Source: Pyxicephalus adspersus
Taxonomy: Eukaryota; Chordata; Amphibia; Anura; Pyxicephalidae
DNA length: 64,000 nt
Assembly: GCF_032062135.1 (NCBI RefSeq)
Contig: NC_092866.1
Location: forward strand, 28,083,795 to 28,147,794
Direction of reading: 5' to 3'
Part shown: in pieces, positions 11,054 through 22,265 of the stretch
Numbering within the stretch: position 1 is the first letter of the stretch
Layout: every line of letters starts with the position of its first letter
Notes under the pieces: generated by a model
Told to the model about the DNA's origin: nothing
What the model saw: only the letters and a program-made list of their open reading frames with translations
Database searches by the model: none
Made by a program: the position numbers and the translations under genes

Positions 11054-11372
11054 AGCTATGTGCACACGTCAGATGATTCTTGCCTGAGATGAACCTCAGG
11101 GCTTGTCTTGGACGAGAATCTGCCATGTGTACAGCGCCCGTCCAACGTCGTTCATGGCAGATCCAATAACAACAGAAGACGAATGACCGCAATGGAATTG
11201 AAGCGAGGAGGGCACATCGGGGTGCCGCTCATTCTCCCCCCATCCCTCTCAATAGAACAGAGCGGCATTGTATGTACAGCACTCATTAATTCGTCTTTCG
11301 GGCTTTTGTTGTTGGAAATGATCATTGAAAAATAGTTTCCAATGACAAAAAAAATAACGTGCGTACACGGCC
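11054..11372 (+). mobile_element. Family A1 MITE, full length, diverged
   Basis: Starts AGCTATGTGCACACG and ends GCGTACACGGCC, flanked by TTA on both sides (11051-11053, 11373-11375). Interior shares 'gatccaataac', 'gcggcattgtatgtacagca' and the 3' hairpin arms with the 48410 copy. Confidence 0.85.
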
Positions 11373-11375
11373 TTA

Positions 11376-12052
11376 GCAACTGCGGTAGTGAAGGGGGCAG
11401 CTAGCGGGAGAAAACCTTTCCTGTGTTTTGCCCCAACCACCATTGTTGCCCTTCTTAGGAGTCTAACTTACTAATTAGTCTGATTTACTAATTGTTTATA
11501 TAGATATGTTTTTCATAATCCCGTGGCCACTCTAGATGCCACTGAACTACTTTGCTGCAAGGATGTCACTAGGTCACTCACACCAAGGGTGAGCAGGATC
11601 AGCACACCAAGAAGAATGGAATTATGCTAAATTCACACCTCCCAATCCTAGACAATCAACATCTCCAGTGTCACATTCCATGGGGATTGGATTAAGGTGT
11701 TTGTGCTGTGTGATTTAAATGCTGGGTTATATTCTATACTGGGAGAACTAAAGAAGAGGCTTGGAAAGGCTGTTGAATGTGATTAGTTATTACTACATAT
11801 GTCATTTTATGTATTTTAAAAAGTGTATTTGTGGTGGCTTTGTTGTGAACTTGATGGAAATGTTGACTACTCTATCAAAAGTCAATTCCCTATCATGACC
11901 CCCGCCATTATGCCCTTCCCATTTTTAGGAGAATCTAAATAAAGTGTTTGCTGACCCAGCATCTCCACTCTTCCCTTCACTTTCTTACATATGCTTTATG
12001 TTGCTATGAATACTACAATGTCAGCTGTAGAATTATCTTAATGTGACAACAC
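11376..12052. other. Intergenic, no gene seen
   Basis: No coding sequence or repeat recognised. Confidence 0.55.
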
Positions 12053-12055
12053 TTA

Positions 12056-12478
12056 AGCTACGTACACACTTCCAATTATTATCCTTTGTAAACGAACGAC
12101 GAACGATCCTGCACGATATCTGCGAACGATCGTATAGCACCGATCCTGTACATACAGATAACGACACGATCGTTCAAAGATATTGTACACACGTATATAT
12201 ACACACACATACACTCACATACACAATACAGCCTGTATCGATCAAATGTTCGTTCATCGTGCATGCTCAGAACATGCACGATCACTGAACAACCGTACAC
12301 ACGATAGATGGTCAACGATCGTCGTCCAATCCGATCCGCCGGTCTGGTCGTTCATTTCCAACGACTATCCTCGTTCGTCGGCGTTGTTGGTTACTTTTTT
12401 TACAAACGATTTTTGGCCAATCGGTCGTTCGTCGTTCGTGTACGTGTACGCAGCTTTAGTCTGTTCGTGTACGCAGCT
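12056..12478 (-). mobile_element. Family A2 MITE
   Basis: Starts AGCTACGTACACACTT and ends TGTACGCAGCT, with TTA on both sides (12053-12055, 12479-12481). Rich in 'aacgatcgt', 'ttcgttcgtcg' and similar self-complementary words. The last 23 bp ('tacgcagctttagtctgttcg' type) are duplicated in tandem, giving two candidate 3' ends (12455 and 12478). The interior carries a (AC)-rich stretch. Strand is set relative to 13948, 30386 and 63757. Confidence 0.85.
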
Positions 12479-12526
12479 TTAGTCTGCAGGGATGGCGGCC
12501 CCCGTCAGCAGTCCCAGGGTTTAGGA

Positions 12527-12795
12527 CAGGGGTGTCAAACTCAAATACACACAGGGCCAAAATTAAAAACTTGAAATTTATTAAAAAAAATTGAGGACAT
12601 TTTTCCTTCTCAATAGATATAAAACCTTTTCATACAGAAACAAACAGAGAGAGATTAATGGTGGGAATTGTAGTAGCGGTGATATTTCAATGCAGCGAAG
12701 GGCCAGCTGCAGTTAATATTTAGGATTCCTTTGGGGGCCAAAATAAGGACATCGGGGGCTGATTTGGCACCTGGGGCCAGAGTTTGACACCCCTG
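12527..12795. mobile_element. hAT-type MITE with 8-bp target duplication
   Basis: Inverted ends CAGGGGTGTCAAACTC and GAGTTTGACACCCCTG; perfect 8-bp direct repeats GTTTAGGA at 12519-12526 and 12796-12803. 269 bp, non-coding. Confidence 0.95.
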
Positions 12796-12803
12796 GTTTA
12801 GGA

Positions 12804-13287
12804 CATGTATGGATGTATGAAAGTGTATAAACGTATGAAAATCTTTCATGCTTATTTACTCCAATGGGAAGATTTCTGTTGCAAAAGTGATCTTGCAACA
12901 GTGTAGGCAGTACACTCAACTCAGAAGCATCAGAAATTATGCTTTCAGTTCCAAGTACTATGTCTTTTATAACTGGGTAAACACAAAATTAAATGTATTG
13001 TAATAGTTAATACAATGTTCATGTAGGTAATGAGGAGTTTACACATAGTACAACAATTATGTTTTAAAGTTTATTCTCACTTTTTGATGCAGCATACTAA
13101 ACCAATGCATGAGTTGCAGTGCAGCACAATGAAGGTATCATACTATCATGTATCATTGTACCAAAAAATGGTACATGTTTTTTAAACATTTGCATTGCCA
13201 TCCCATTCATTTCAATTTCCTTTCTTAATTCCATAATGTTAACAGGAGCAAAATGCATTGAAAAAAAGCAGCCCAGACTTAGAAAAA
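12804..13287. other. Intergenic, no gene seen
   Basis: No recognised feature. Confidence 0.55.
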
Positions 13288-13607
13288 GGCTATGTACACA
13301 TGTGCAATAAATATCCTTGGAAAGGATCTTTCACAATCCTTTCCAACGACTAACGTCTGTGCGATGCATGGACGATGCTGTACATACAGAACCGTTCTGC
13401 TCTATGGAGAGGGGAGGGGGAGAATGATGGAGCGGAACCCCACTGTGCTCTCTCCCCCTTTACTCCCATTAACATCGATTGTCGTCCATCGTCAGCAGAT
13501 CCGCCAGGACGGTCGATTGAACGATGGACGACGAGCGCTGTACACACACCAGAATTTCATCCTGAGCCAATTATTGGACGAGAACCATTGCATGTGTGTA
13601 TGTAGCC
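13288..13607 (-). mobile_element. Family A1 MITE, full length
   Basis: Reverse orientation relative to 48410. Left end GGCTATGTACACATGTGC with the 'ggaaaggatctttcacaatcc' hairpin; interior 'gaccgtcctggcggatc' in complement; right end TGTGTATGTAGCC followed by TAA. Confidence 0.9.
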
Positions 13608-13797
13608 TAATGCTTTGGCACAAAAAGTGTGTTTTTTTAGAATCCTTACAATCACCTTGTCTTTATGCCCTAGGGGTTTGAGCTGTCATCATAACAGGAA
13701 TAGAGAAGAAATCTTCCACTGGGGACACCTAGTGCTGGTTCACACTGGTGTAATACATTAACATGATAATACTATCTCTTCTTTGGCATTATTATGT

Positions 13798-13800
<3 letters not shown>

Positions 13801-13842
<42 letters not shown>
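13801..13842. repeat. (AT)n microsatellite
   Basis: About 42 bp of pure alternating AT. Confidence 0.95.
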
Positions 13843-13846
<4 letters not shown>

Positions 13847-13947
13847 TGTTGTGGTACCCTATGCGTATGTTATCTCTACTGCTCTACTTGAGGGAATGAT
13901 CTTGATCATCTGACTGTGCATACATTGGGAGAAGCTACTATAGGTAA

Positions 13948-14371
13948 GGCTAGGTACACACGTGCAATAATTATCGTTGGAAACGAACTAATACCGACTG
14001 ATTGTCTGATAATCGTTAACAAAAAAAGGGAACATGACTGGCCATCGACGATGATGAACGAGGAATGTTGCTGGAAACTAACAACCCTCCCAGCCGATCT
14101 GATTGGGCGACAATCGTTAGCTATCTTTTGTGTGTACGGCCGTTCAGTGATCGTGGATGTCTCTGCGGTATACTTTCTCCGGTACACGTCACTTCTTGCA
14201 ACGTTCAAATGATGGTATTTAGAGTGTGTACATTATTGGTGGATTATATTTGAACGATCGCATTGTTACATGTCATGCACTGTACGATTGTTCAAAATAA
14301 TCGTGAATATTAGTTGATCATAGTTAATCATTTGTTTTCTAACAATAATTATTGCATTTATGTGCTTAGCC
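13948..14371 (+). mobile_element. Family A2 MITE, full length
   Basis: GGCTAGGTACACACGTGC at the left after TAA; the right end 'attgcatttatgtgcttagcc' is a decayed inverse. It shares internal blocks ('gatctgattgggcgac', 'ccgttcagtgatcgtgg', 'gtacacgtcacttcttgca') with 30386-30809. Confidence 0.9.
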
Positions 14372-15655
14372 AAAGAAAGGTTATGTAAACTTTTGTTTAC
14401 TAGAAGAAATGACAATAATTGCAAAATTCCTTCCCAAACAGAAGAACCTCAATAAATGGGTCAGGAAGCTTAAAAGGACATCACTATTTCACATTTTTTA
14501 ACACAGCTTTCAAGAGCACACAACTAATGTATTGTGGTTTGCTGCAGCATTGAAGCATTGCCGCAAGTTTAATGGTACATTTGTGTTCTGTTCAAAATGA
14601 TTGTGTGGTGTAATACCATGTTTTGCAGTAACACACTTAAGTTAAAACACACTTTACCTGCATACCATTACCACAATATATAAATAATTTACTAGGTAAA
14701 TAGCTGTTGTCTGGAAGAATTAATTTTCACTATTGAATTTAGAATTCTACTGGCATTTTAAAGACTTGCAGAGCCAATAATAGCCACTAGGTGATGTATT
14801 TTTTTTTACTTTTTACTCGCTATTGAATTATTGAACTTTTTACTATCACATGTAACAAGGAGACTATCATGATAGTGATTTGCCAAAAAGTAAATAAAAA
14901 TTGGAGACTCTTGTTAAAGACAGTCCTAGAAGTGCCTGAAATTACCTTGCCAAACTTTACGCTGACTTGTGGGAAAAGCAGTGAGCCAGACACAACAGCA
15001 GTAGATAAAAATAATGTGAGTTAAGAAATTCATAGGCTTTAATCTGCCTTTACTGGACAAAGATCAATATTTGACTGTCTGGGATCCAGCCCTCCTCACT
15101 TTGCATCTTTAATGTTTTAGGGTGGAAATATAATCCTCTGCTTTGGATGATTCTAACAAAAGAATAGAAAAAAGAAAGAAAATCTTGAATGCATTACTTA
15201 TAGGACTATTTAAGAACTAAAAGAAAATGTGCTATGATAAATAAAAACTGATAACTATTCATAGCAAAATAAAAAAAAATGGTGCATTGCCACACTGGCT
15301 GTTGTGATATATGAAAGCTTGGTTGCCATATGTAGCTGAGTTGGTTAGGCATTTGGCAGATTTTGAGTTGTAGTCTTTTATTAATCTCTTTGTAGGCTCA
15401 GCCAACAGCATGAAGGTTTCACAGAAATACAATTCAGTTACAATATTTGGACTCAATCTATGTACAGTATAAAAATACAAATATCAGGTGAAACAGGGTA
15501 AATGAGCACATGATATGAAAGTATAGGAAAATATATAGTGTTCTTTTTATTGCATTCCAAATATATATATAAAATACATTTTCAAAGGTTAGCTAAATTA
15601 GATATATAAAGCCCTGATATTCTCATCTTCACTATGGCACTGCACCCCGGACTAG
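14372..15655. other. Intergenic, no gene seen
   Basis: AT-rich; no coding region or repeat recognised. Confidence 0.6.
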
Positions 15656-15949
15656 GGCTACGTACATACGTCAAATAATTCTCGTCTGATCATCACACAT
15701 TTCAACGTGTGTACAGCGCTCGTCGTTCATCATTCATGAATACGTCCTGGCAGATCCATGAACGATGGACGACAAACGACTGCATAACAAGGAAAGGGGA
15801 GAAAGGCAGCGTGGTTGTGCTGCGATTCCCCCCCATTCCCTCTCCTTGGAGCAGAACAGTGCTGTATGTACAGCGCTCATTCATGCGTCGTTGGAAAGGA
15901 TCCTGAAAGATCCATTCCAGGGCTAAATATTGAGCATGTGTACACAGCC
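15656..15949 (+). mobile_element. Family A1 MITE, full length
   Basis: GGCTACGTACATACGTC start, TGTGTACACAGCC end, flanked by TAG and TAA. Interior 'cgtcctggcagatccatg', 'gctgtatgtacagcgctc' as in other A1 copies. Confidence 0.9.
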
Positions 15950-16433
15950 TAACCTTGACACCAATCCATCTTTTGTTTGCCTTCTGGGTTGAATGACACT
16001 AACCTAGGTTGATTGCCATCTACCACTGTCTACCTCTAAACAATGCAATAATTTTTAATAATGGACTGTGTGCAAAAAAACCTTCATGGAAAATGTGTGG
16101 CTGCCTTGTTTGAAAAGAAAAGAATTACACCTATGCATTTTATGGTTCAATATATATTTAATAAAGAACTTATTTATGTGCCAATAATACAAAAAGAAAA
16201 TACAAAAATTATCGAAGGTATATCAATGAAAAACAGGTCAATAGCAACAACAATATGAACAGGTATAGTATATCAGATATCTCAATTGTTTCATATGTTA
16301 CAAAGCAATATTACAATACCAAACAGCAAATAAATGATAAAACAAAATAGCAATAGAGGGGAGAAGTGTGTGTGTGTGTGGGGGGGCTGTATAAGGGAAA
16401 ACCAAGAATCAAGAGAGTGGGACTCCAATCTTA
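15950..16433. other. Intergenic, no gene seen
   Basis: Contains a short (GT)n/G run (16368-16386); no coding features. Confidence 0.55.
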
Positions 16434-16717
16434 TGCTGGGCACACACATGCAATGGTTCCAGTCCAATAATTGGCTCAGGGCCTTTATCGGACGAGAATC
16501 GAGCGTGTGTACAGTGCTGATTGTCCATTGTCCGAACTGATCCATGGACGATGGACGACGAACAATCGTAAAAGAAGTGAAGGGGAGAGAACGCAGCGGG
16601 TTGCAGCTCCATTCTTCTCCCCTTCCTTCTTCATAGAGCAGAACGGTGCTGTATGTACAACACTTGTTCATACATTGTGCAGGTGTTAGTTGTTGGAAAG
16701 GATCGTGAAAGATAGCC
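16434..16717 (+). mobile_element. Family A1 MITE, 3' hairpin arm lost
   Basis: TTA (16431-16433) precedes TGCTGGGCACACACATGC. The body matches 48410 closely ('atccatggacgatggacgac'). The end is shortened (gaaagatagcc) before TTA (16718-16720). Confidence 0.88.
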
Positions 16718-16720
16718 TTA

Positions 16721-18104
16721 GTTTTTAGTTTGGTTAAGGTACGGTAATGTTCCCAGCAGGCCCATCGGCCAGATACTTGTCCATACAGACACCTATGCAT
16801 TTTTAATGAGGTTTTACAAGCATGTAACCAAAGCATAAATGTGTAAATAGAGTCTTAGTTGCAATGCAACACTCAGTGATGCAACGTTCAGCAATTTTGA
16901 GGATTAAATTAGTACCTCTTCATGCTAAATGGTGTGATTTTTTCCATGTCCTCCAGCTCCGAAGGTAAACTTAAGTTAAGTGCTGTAGTGATTGATGGTT
17001 GAAAAGACAGAATGTAGACATCCCAAATTTTGATTTAGTCTCCATTAGGATTGGAGACAAGATTTCAATGGCACAAGATATTCAAAAGAGCAAAAATGTA
17101 ATTTACCTGCACTACCACTTTTTAAATCTACCTTTTTTTGTTTTTCATTTTTTTTCAGATTTATTATCTAGCCATGACTTTTATCAGCCATGTATATTTT
17201 CATAATGTTTGTTTATCATTAATTTCAGTTTATCATTTTGGTAGCGTGGACTTTTTTTTATATTTCAAGCAAAATTTGTTTACATACACAATGATGTTGC
17301 AGTGCAGTTACCATTTCCTCTATGCTGGCAGCGATGCCCATGAACTAAATGCTCCTTGCAGTGCTTCCCCCATGGCTGCCCAGAATTTAAAGTTTTACAA
17401 CCACCTGGTAACCACCCATCCAAACAAAACAAATGCCAATTGATTTGGAAGAAGCATGACAGTTTGGGCTGCCAGGTGTCTTCTGGGTGACCAGCCATCC
17501 AGAGACACCCCACAACCACTGCTAATGTGAATGAATTAAATTTTAGAGTTTTTTTTTACCTCCTTGCTATTCTTGTAAATCTTTACTGCAATATCTTTCT
17601 ATTGACCTTTGTTGGTTCCCATTTACTTTTTGGTGCATATCATCTTTACCATATCATGCTTAGATCCTATTTAATTATTTCACTGTTAGCCTATACATTC
17701 ACCTTGTGAACAAGATTTACCCATCATTTTCAGAATGAGCCAGTGCCACAAGGAAGGGAAAGTTATATACACCCAGCATTACATGTCAATGCACCTAGAA
17801 TCCATTAATATGTAAAGAGACATATTTCAGTTCATATAGGTATCTTCATAACGTACCGTGATTCCCCAATTTGTTTTTTTTGTTGCTTTGAAAGAGTAAA
17901 CAGGGGTAAACTCATTTTCTGTGCCGCTACAGTACATCAGGGGTGTCTGTACAATATTATCTTTGCATTAGAAAACCTTATAAACTTGAAAGTCAGCCCT
18001 TTTATAGGATTGAGTAATGACAAAACCGTGTAAAAACATGAATATATTTACACATGTGGAAATGCTTCTTTACAGTATGAATGTTAAAAATGTGGATAGG
18101 ATTA
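16721..18104. other. Intergenic, no gene seen
   Basis: AT-rich, no gene or mobile element recognised. Confidence 0.6.
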
Positions 18105-18284
18105 TCATTTTTATTTACTGGTATTTTATTGTGCCAACATATTATGCAGCGCTTTACAAGGTCAAATTTTCACATCAATAACCACCTCATAGGGGCTCAC
18201 AATCCAATGTGCCTACTAGTCATATGTCATTACCACAGTCTAAAGACAATTTTAAGGGAAGGCCATCTAACCTGCATGTTTTAG
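18105..18284 (-). mobile_element. SINE-like repeat, 3' part
   Basis: Reverse complement of the 3' half of the SINE at 63065-63405: 'gtgccaacatattatgcagc', 'gctttacaaggtc', 'aggggctcacaatcc', 'catatgtcattac', 'ctgcatgtttt'. The tRNA-like head is absent. Confidence 0.75.
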
Positions 18285-18784
18285 GTAAGGAGCTCGTTCT
18301 AGCCACTTACTTAAATGTTCCTAAATGCATAACCAATAATCAGTTATTGATTTGGTAAGAAGTTAGAGAGAATTGGGTCATGATTTTTGTGAACTAACTA
18401 TGTAATGAACACAGATTAGGCTGCAGAGAGCATGTTTTAATGCTGCCAAATAATCCCATCATCAATCTAATTTAATTTTCTGTTTTATTAAAAAGGTTTT
18501 TCTTTCGTAGAAAATAAATTCCTGTCTATCTTACAAACATATCTATTTATGTTAAGAGGTAACCAAACAACTTTTTGTAAATATATACAACAACCTGGCA
18601 GCCAGCTGGTCTGGAAATGGATTCCTGAAAATAAAGTGCAAGAAATAGCTGAGTGGTTCTTTTCCACCATATTTGTAATGTTCCCTAACCTAAAGCCAAA
18701 ATTAAAGCACCAACAAAGTTGCTGGGATGTATTTGTATGAAAAAGAATAAAGAAAACCAGGTTGTCTTTGAACTGACACTCTTG
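18285..18784. other. Intergenic, no gene seen
   Basis: No recognised feature. Confidence 0.55.
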
Positions 18785-19199
18785 AGCTAGGTACACGTGC
18801 AATAATTGTTGCTGGAAAACGAACAACTAACGATTATGCACGAATATTTTGAACGATCGTATTGTGCACAATTCAGTACATGCTGTAACAATACGATCGT
18901 TCAAACATAATCCACCAATAGTGTACACATGCTAGATACGATCGTTTGAACGATGCAGGAAGTGACGTGTACAGGAGAAATTGTACTGCAGAACCATCCA
19001 CAATCACTGAACAACCGTACACACAAAAGATAGCGGCGAGCGATCGTCATTCAAACTGATCTGCCGGGACGGTCGTTCGTTTCCAGTGATAAACTTCATT
19101 CATCGGCGTCATTGTGCACTTTTTTTGTTAACGATTACTGGACGAACGGACGTTAGTCGTTTGTTTCCAACGATAATTATTTTCCCTGTGTACGCAGCT
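18785..19199 (-). mobile_element. Family A2 MITE, full length
   Basis: Starts AGCTAGGTACACGTGC, ends TGTGTACGCAGCT, followed by TTA (19200-19202). Interior 'aatacgatcgttcaaacata', 'gggacggtcgttcgtttcc' match the reverse complement of 13948/30386-type copies. Confidence 0.9.
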
Positions 19200-19202
19200 T
19201 TA

Positions 19203-19401
19203 GGTTGCATACACATGTGCAATAAATGTCATTGGAAAGGATCTTTCATGAACCTTTCCAATGACAAAAGACTGCATGATGTGTGAACAAGCGTTGTAAA
19301 TGCTGCGTCATTCTGCTTTATTGAGAGAGGAAGGTGAGATTGATAGTGGCACCCTGCTGTGATCTCTCTCCTTTAATTTCACTATGATCATCCAATGAAT
19401 C
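19203..19401 (-). mobile_element. Family A1 MITE, truncated, abutting an A2 copy
   Basis: Begins GGTTGCATACACATGTGC directly after the TTA that ends the A2 element, then 'ggaaaggatctttcatgaacc', 'cattctgctttattgagaga'. It stops short of the other inverted end. Confidence 0.82.
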
Positions 19402-21834
19402 TAATATACCACTACCCTGTAACTATACTATAATGCACTATAACAGCTAATTATAGGGCATCATATTATTAAAACTATTTTTGTAAATCTTGAAACAGCA
19501 AGTTCCATCAACCATAAACTGCACTTTATTTCATCCAGCAAGAAAATAGACTTAAATAGAACATTAGTGTGCAATGTAATACTTACCAATATTTTTAACC
19601 ACTGTCCCTGTTAATGTGGGACCCAAAATATATTCAGTCAGCAACAGGCCCCCAAAATGTGTGTCTCTTTTATATCAAACCAACATCAGACCCCCTCCAC
19701 CAATGGAAAAATTCCCTAAATTAACCTAGCAAATTTTGATTCCTACCTGAATAAAGCCCCCTGACACAATGATGTTTAATATCAAACCCTCTATGACAGG
19801 TAGCATTTACACTGAAAAAAAATGTAAAATTTGCATTTACAATGACCAAAAAAATAAAATATGCATTTATGCTTGCCACCAATGACCCAAAAATAATGGT
19901 GGTCAGTGTAAATAACATTTCTTTGGTAGTTAGTGTAGTTTTGCACACTACATTTGGTGTCCGTAAAATTTCCCTGTTACATTGGAGGTCGGTAAGAGTT
20001 TATTTGTTTCATTGTTGTTCATTAAAGTCACATTTATTGTCAAAAGGGCATTATCACATTGGTAATTACCATCATCACTAGTGTTTACAAGTGGGGGCCC
20101 CTTTTTCTTCATGTCAGTGTCATTGGCTGAAGACTCCCTACTTAATGGTGTCACTGGTAAAAGAAAGCCTGTATACTGGTGGTCAGCGGTTACCATTAAG
20201 ATAAGAGGAGCACTTCATAACATGCCATCTGAGGTACTGTTAGCTATTGTCCACAGATCCCGTACCCATGCAGGGTACTTCAATTTAATGACAGTTCCCT
20301 GGCCATCATCCAGCCACAAATATTCTAGGGCCTATTTCAAGCTGGGGAAGCCCCTACCTAAATTTTGCCAACTGGACACGAGAGGCCCCTGTGTATCTGC
20401 ATGGGCAGCACAACTCTGCCACAGACTAGAATGCATCTCTGCCCAGTTATACACAATATTTTATTGCATTATTTGTGAGCCATGTAACTAAGACTAATCA
20501 TAGGAATAGATGGAGTATAAACTGACTATAGTACTGAGTATTATAGAAAGCACTGACCACTGGAAGAACATCTTATGGAGCACAAAGTAAACATAACGAG
20601 GAATAATGGTGTCTGAATTCATATTTAGTAGTGGTGGAGGTGATATATCAGGCAACATGCTGACTTGTTGTGGACCATGATTAATATAGGTAATAAAAAG
20701 AGGCTGATTCTAGAAAGCAATGGAAAGCAGGTAGAAGCAAAGTATTTGATGGCAAGGTAACTGAGATAAAACACTAGATTAACACCAGGGAGAGTTAGAT
20801 AAGGCAGAAAGTTTATGATCATGAAAGGAAATAGGAGGAAGAAGGCAGATTGAGCCTTGAAAAAACTTATTTAGATACTTTGATCAACAGGATGGAAACT
20901 GGGCATAATAAAAAATACATATTGAGAATAATGCTTTACATGTAAAAGGAAAAAACATATTCCAATTATTCTGGTTTATAATATCTTACAATATGTGTAA
21001 TAGGCTCTGGAGAGGAATTTCAAGTTAACACAGCTCTCAAATGGGAAATATTCCTTATACCAATTGTTCTTTCGATTTACTGCTCTTGCTGGAAAACACA
21101 TATTGCTGGTTTATCCAAACTTTGGACAAATAACTACCTCATGGCCAAGGCCGGTCTTGTACTCACAATGTGCCATGGCAAAAATATTGTATTATAAAGA
21201 ACCCTCACCACTTGTGATATTATGACCTTTCTACCAGTTCACTTATGTTGCAACCTTAAACCAGAATAATGATCTTCTATACTGTACTTACTGAGGTGTA
21301 CCAATAAATGTGTCAAGTAACCACAAAGGTATACATAACTCAGGTTAAGAACAACTGTATATTACAATCTGTATCCTCAGTTCTGTTGTATATTTTATAT
21401 TGCTAAAAAGACCATTCTTGTAGTGTAGACATGCTTTGGAGATTTTTGTACATGATTGTGCATTTGAGAAGATAACAAAAAATATTTTCCAGGACATTCC
21501 AGATAAGCTCATTCCATCCATATTACAATATACATGACATGATATATGGGTTATATAGGATGATTAAACTTAGTCACGAGCAGCAACATGAAAGCTGATG
21601 GCTGTTCTAGGAATGAGTTTATCCAGAACACCCTAGAAAAATATTTTCTTCCTATTTCTTGAGGCGCTCCCATGTCCAAATATCTTTGAGACAGATTCCC
21701 AGCAGGCTAGTCGCTTTTCCCATGCAAGATAAAAAGAATGGAGGGTCAAGGGTTTAGAAGGAGAATATTTATTAATTCTTGAAAGTAACACTGAAATGTA
21801 AATCAATTTTTTTTCTATTACTTAAGCTAGGTAC
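19402..21834. other. Intergenic, no gene seen
   Basis: AT-rich. Around 19600-20170 loosely repeated words ('tttacactg', 'ccaatgac', 'gtggtcag') suggest an old degenerate tandem array. No coding region. Confidence 0.5.
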
Positions 21835-21913
21835 ACACGTGCAATAATTGTTGTTAGAAAACGAACGACTAACAATTATGCACGACTATTTTGAACGATT
21901 GTATTGTTTTTTT
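21835..21913 (-). mobile_element. Family A2 MITE, terminal fragment
   Basis: TTA (21832-21834) then AGCTAGGTACACACGTGC and 'aaaacgaacgactaac', nearly identical to the left end of 18785, ending abruptly in a T run. Confidence 0.85.
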
Positions 21914-22091
21914 GAGTCCAATAAATCCCATAATGGGTATTATGAAACATTTAAATAGAATAATTTGGTGTCAAATATTCCTTTTTGGCTTAGTGGAAAG
22001 TGAAGTTTATTTCCAAACTGATATCTGAAGTTTCTTACACACCTGTAATGAACCAAGATAAATGGCCATGCTCATCTTGAGCGTAAATCTG

Positions 22092-22264
22092 ATCTGTACA
22101 GCGGTCCCCTTGACATCAAACTACAATGGTGATCCTCCCCCCTCCACTGAATACAGCAATGCTGTATGTACAGCACTCGTTCGTTTATCTGTCACTGAAA
22201 ACTAACATGAAAAATTGTTTCCATGAACAATCATCTGACGTCCATCTGATGTCTGTACAGGGCC
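22092..22264 (+). mobile_element. Diverged A1-type MITE fragment
   Basis: 'gcaatgctgtatgtacagca', 'ctcgttcgtttatctgtcac' and a final 'tgtctgtacagggcc' match the 3' half of the A1 subgroup represented by 39049. The 5' end is lost. Confidence 0.65.
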
Positions 22265-22265
22265 T

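Noticed and set aside
13292..13681. 129-codon plus-strand open frame
   Set aside because: It runs along an A1 MITE in antisense and has no homologue recognised; a repeat artefact.
16291..16836. 181-codon minus-strand open frame
   Set aside because: Mostly the A1 MITE at 16434-16717 plus flanking low-complexity sequence (a His/Thr run from a CA repeat); not a gene.
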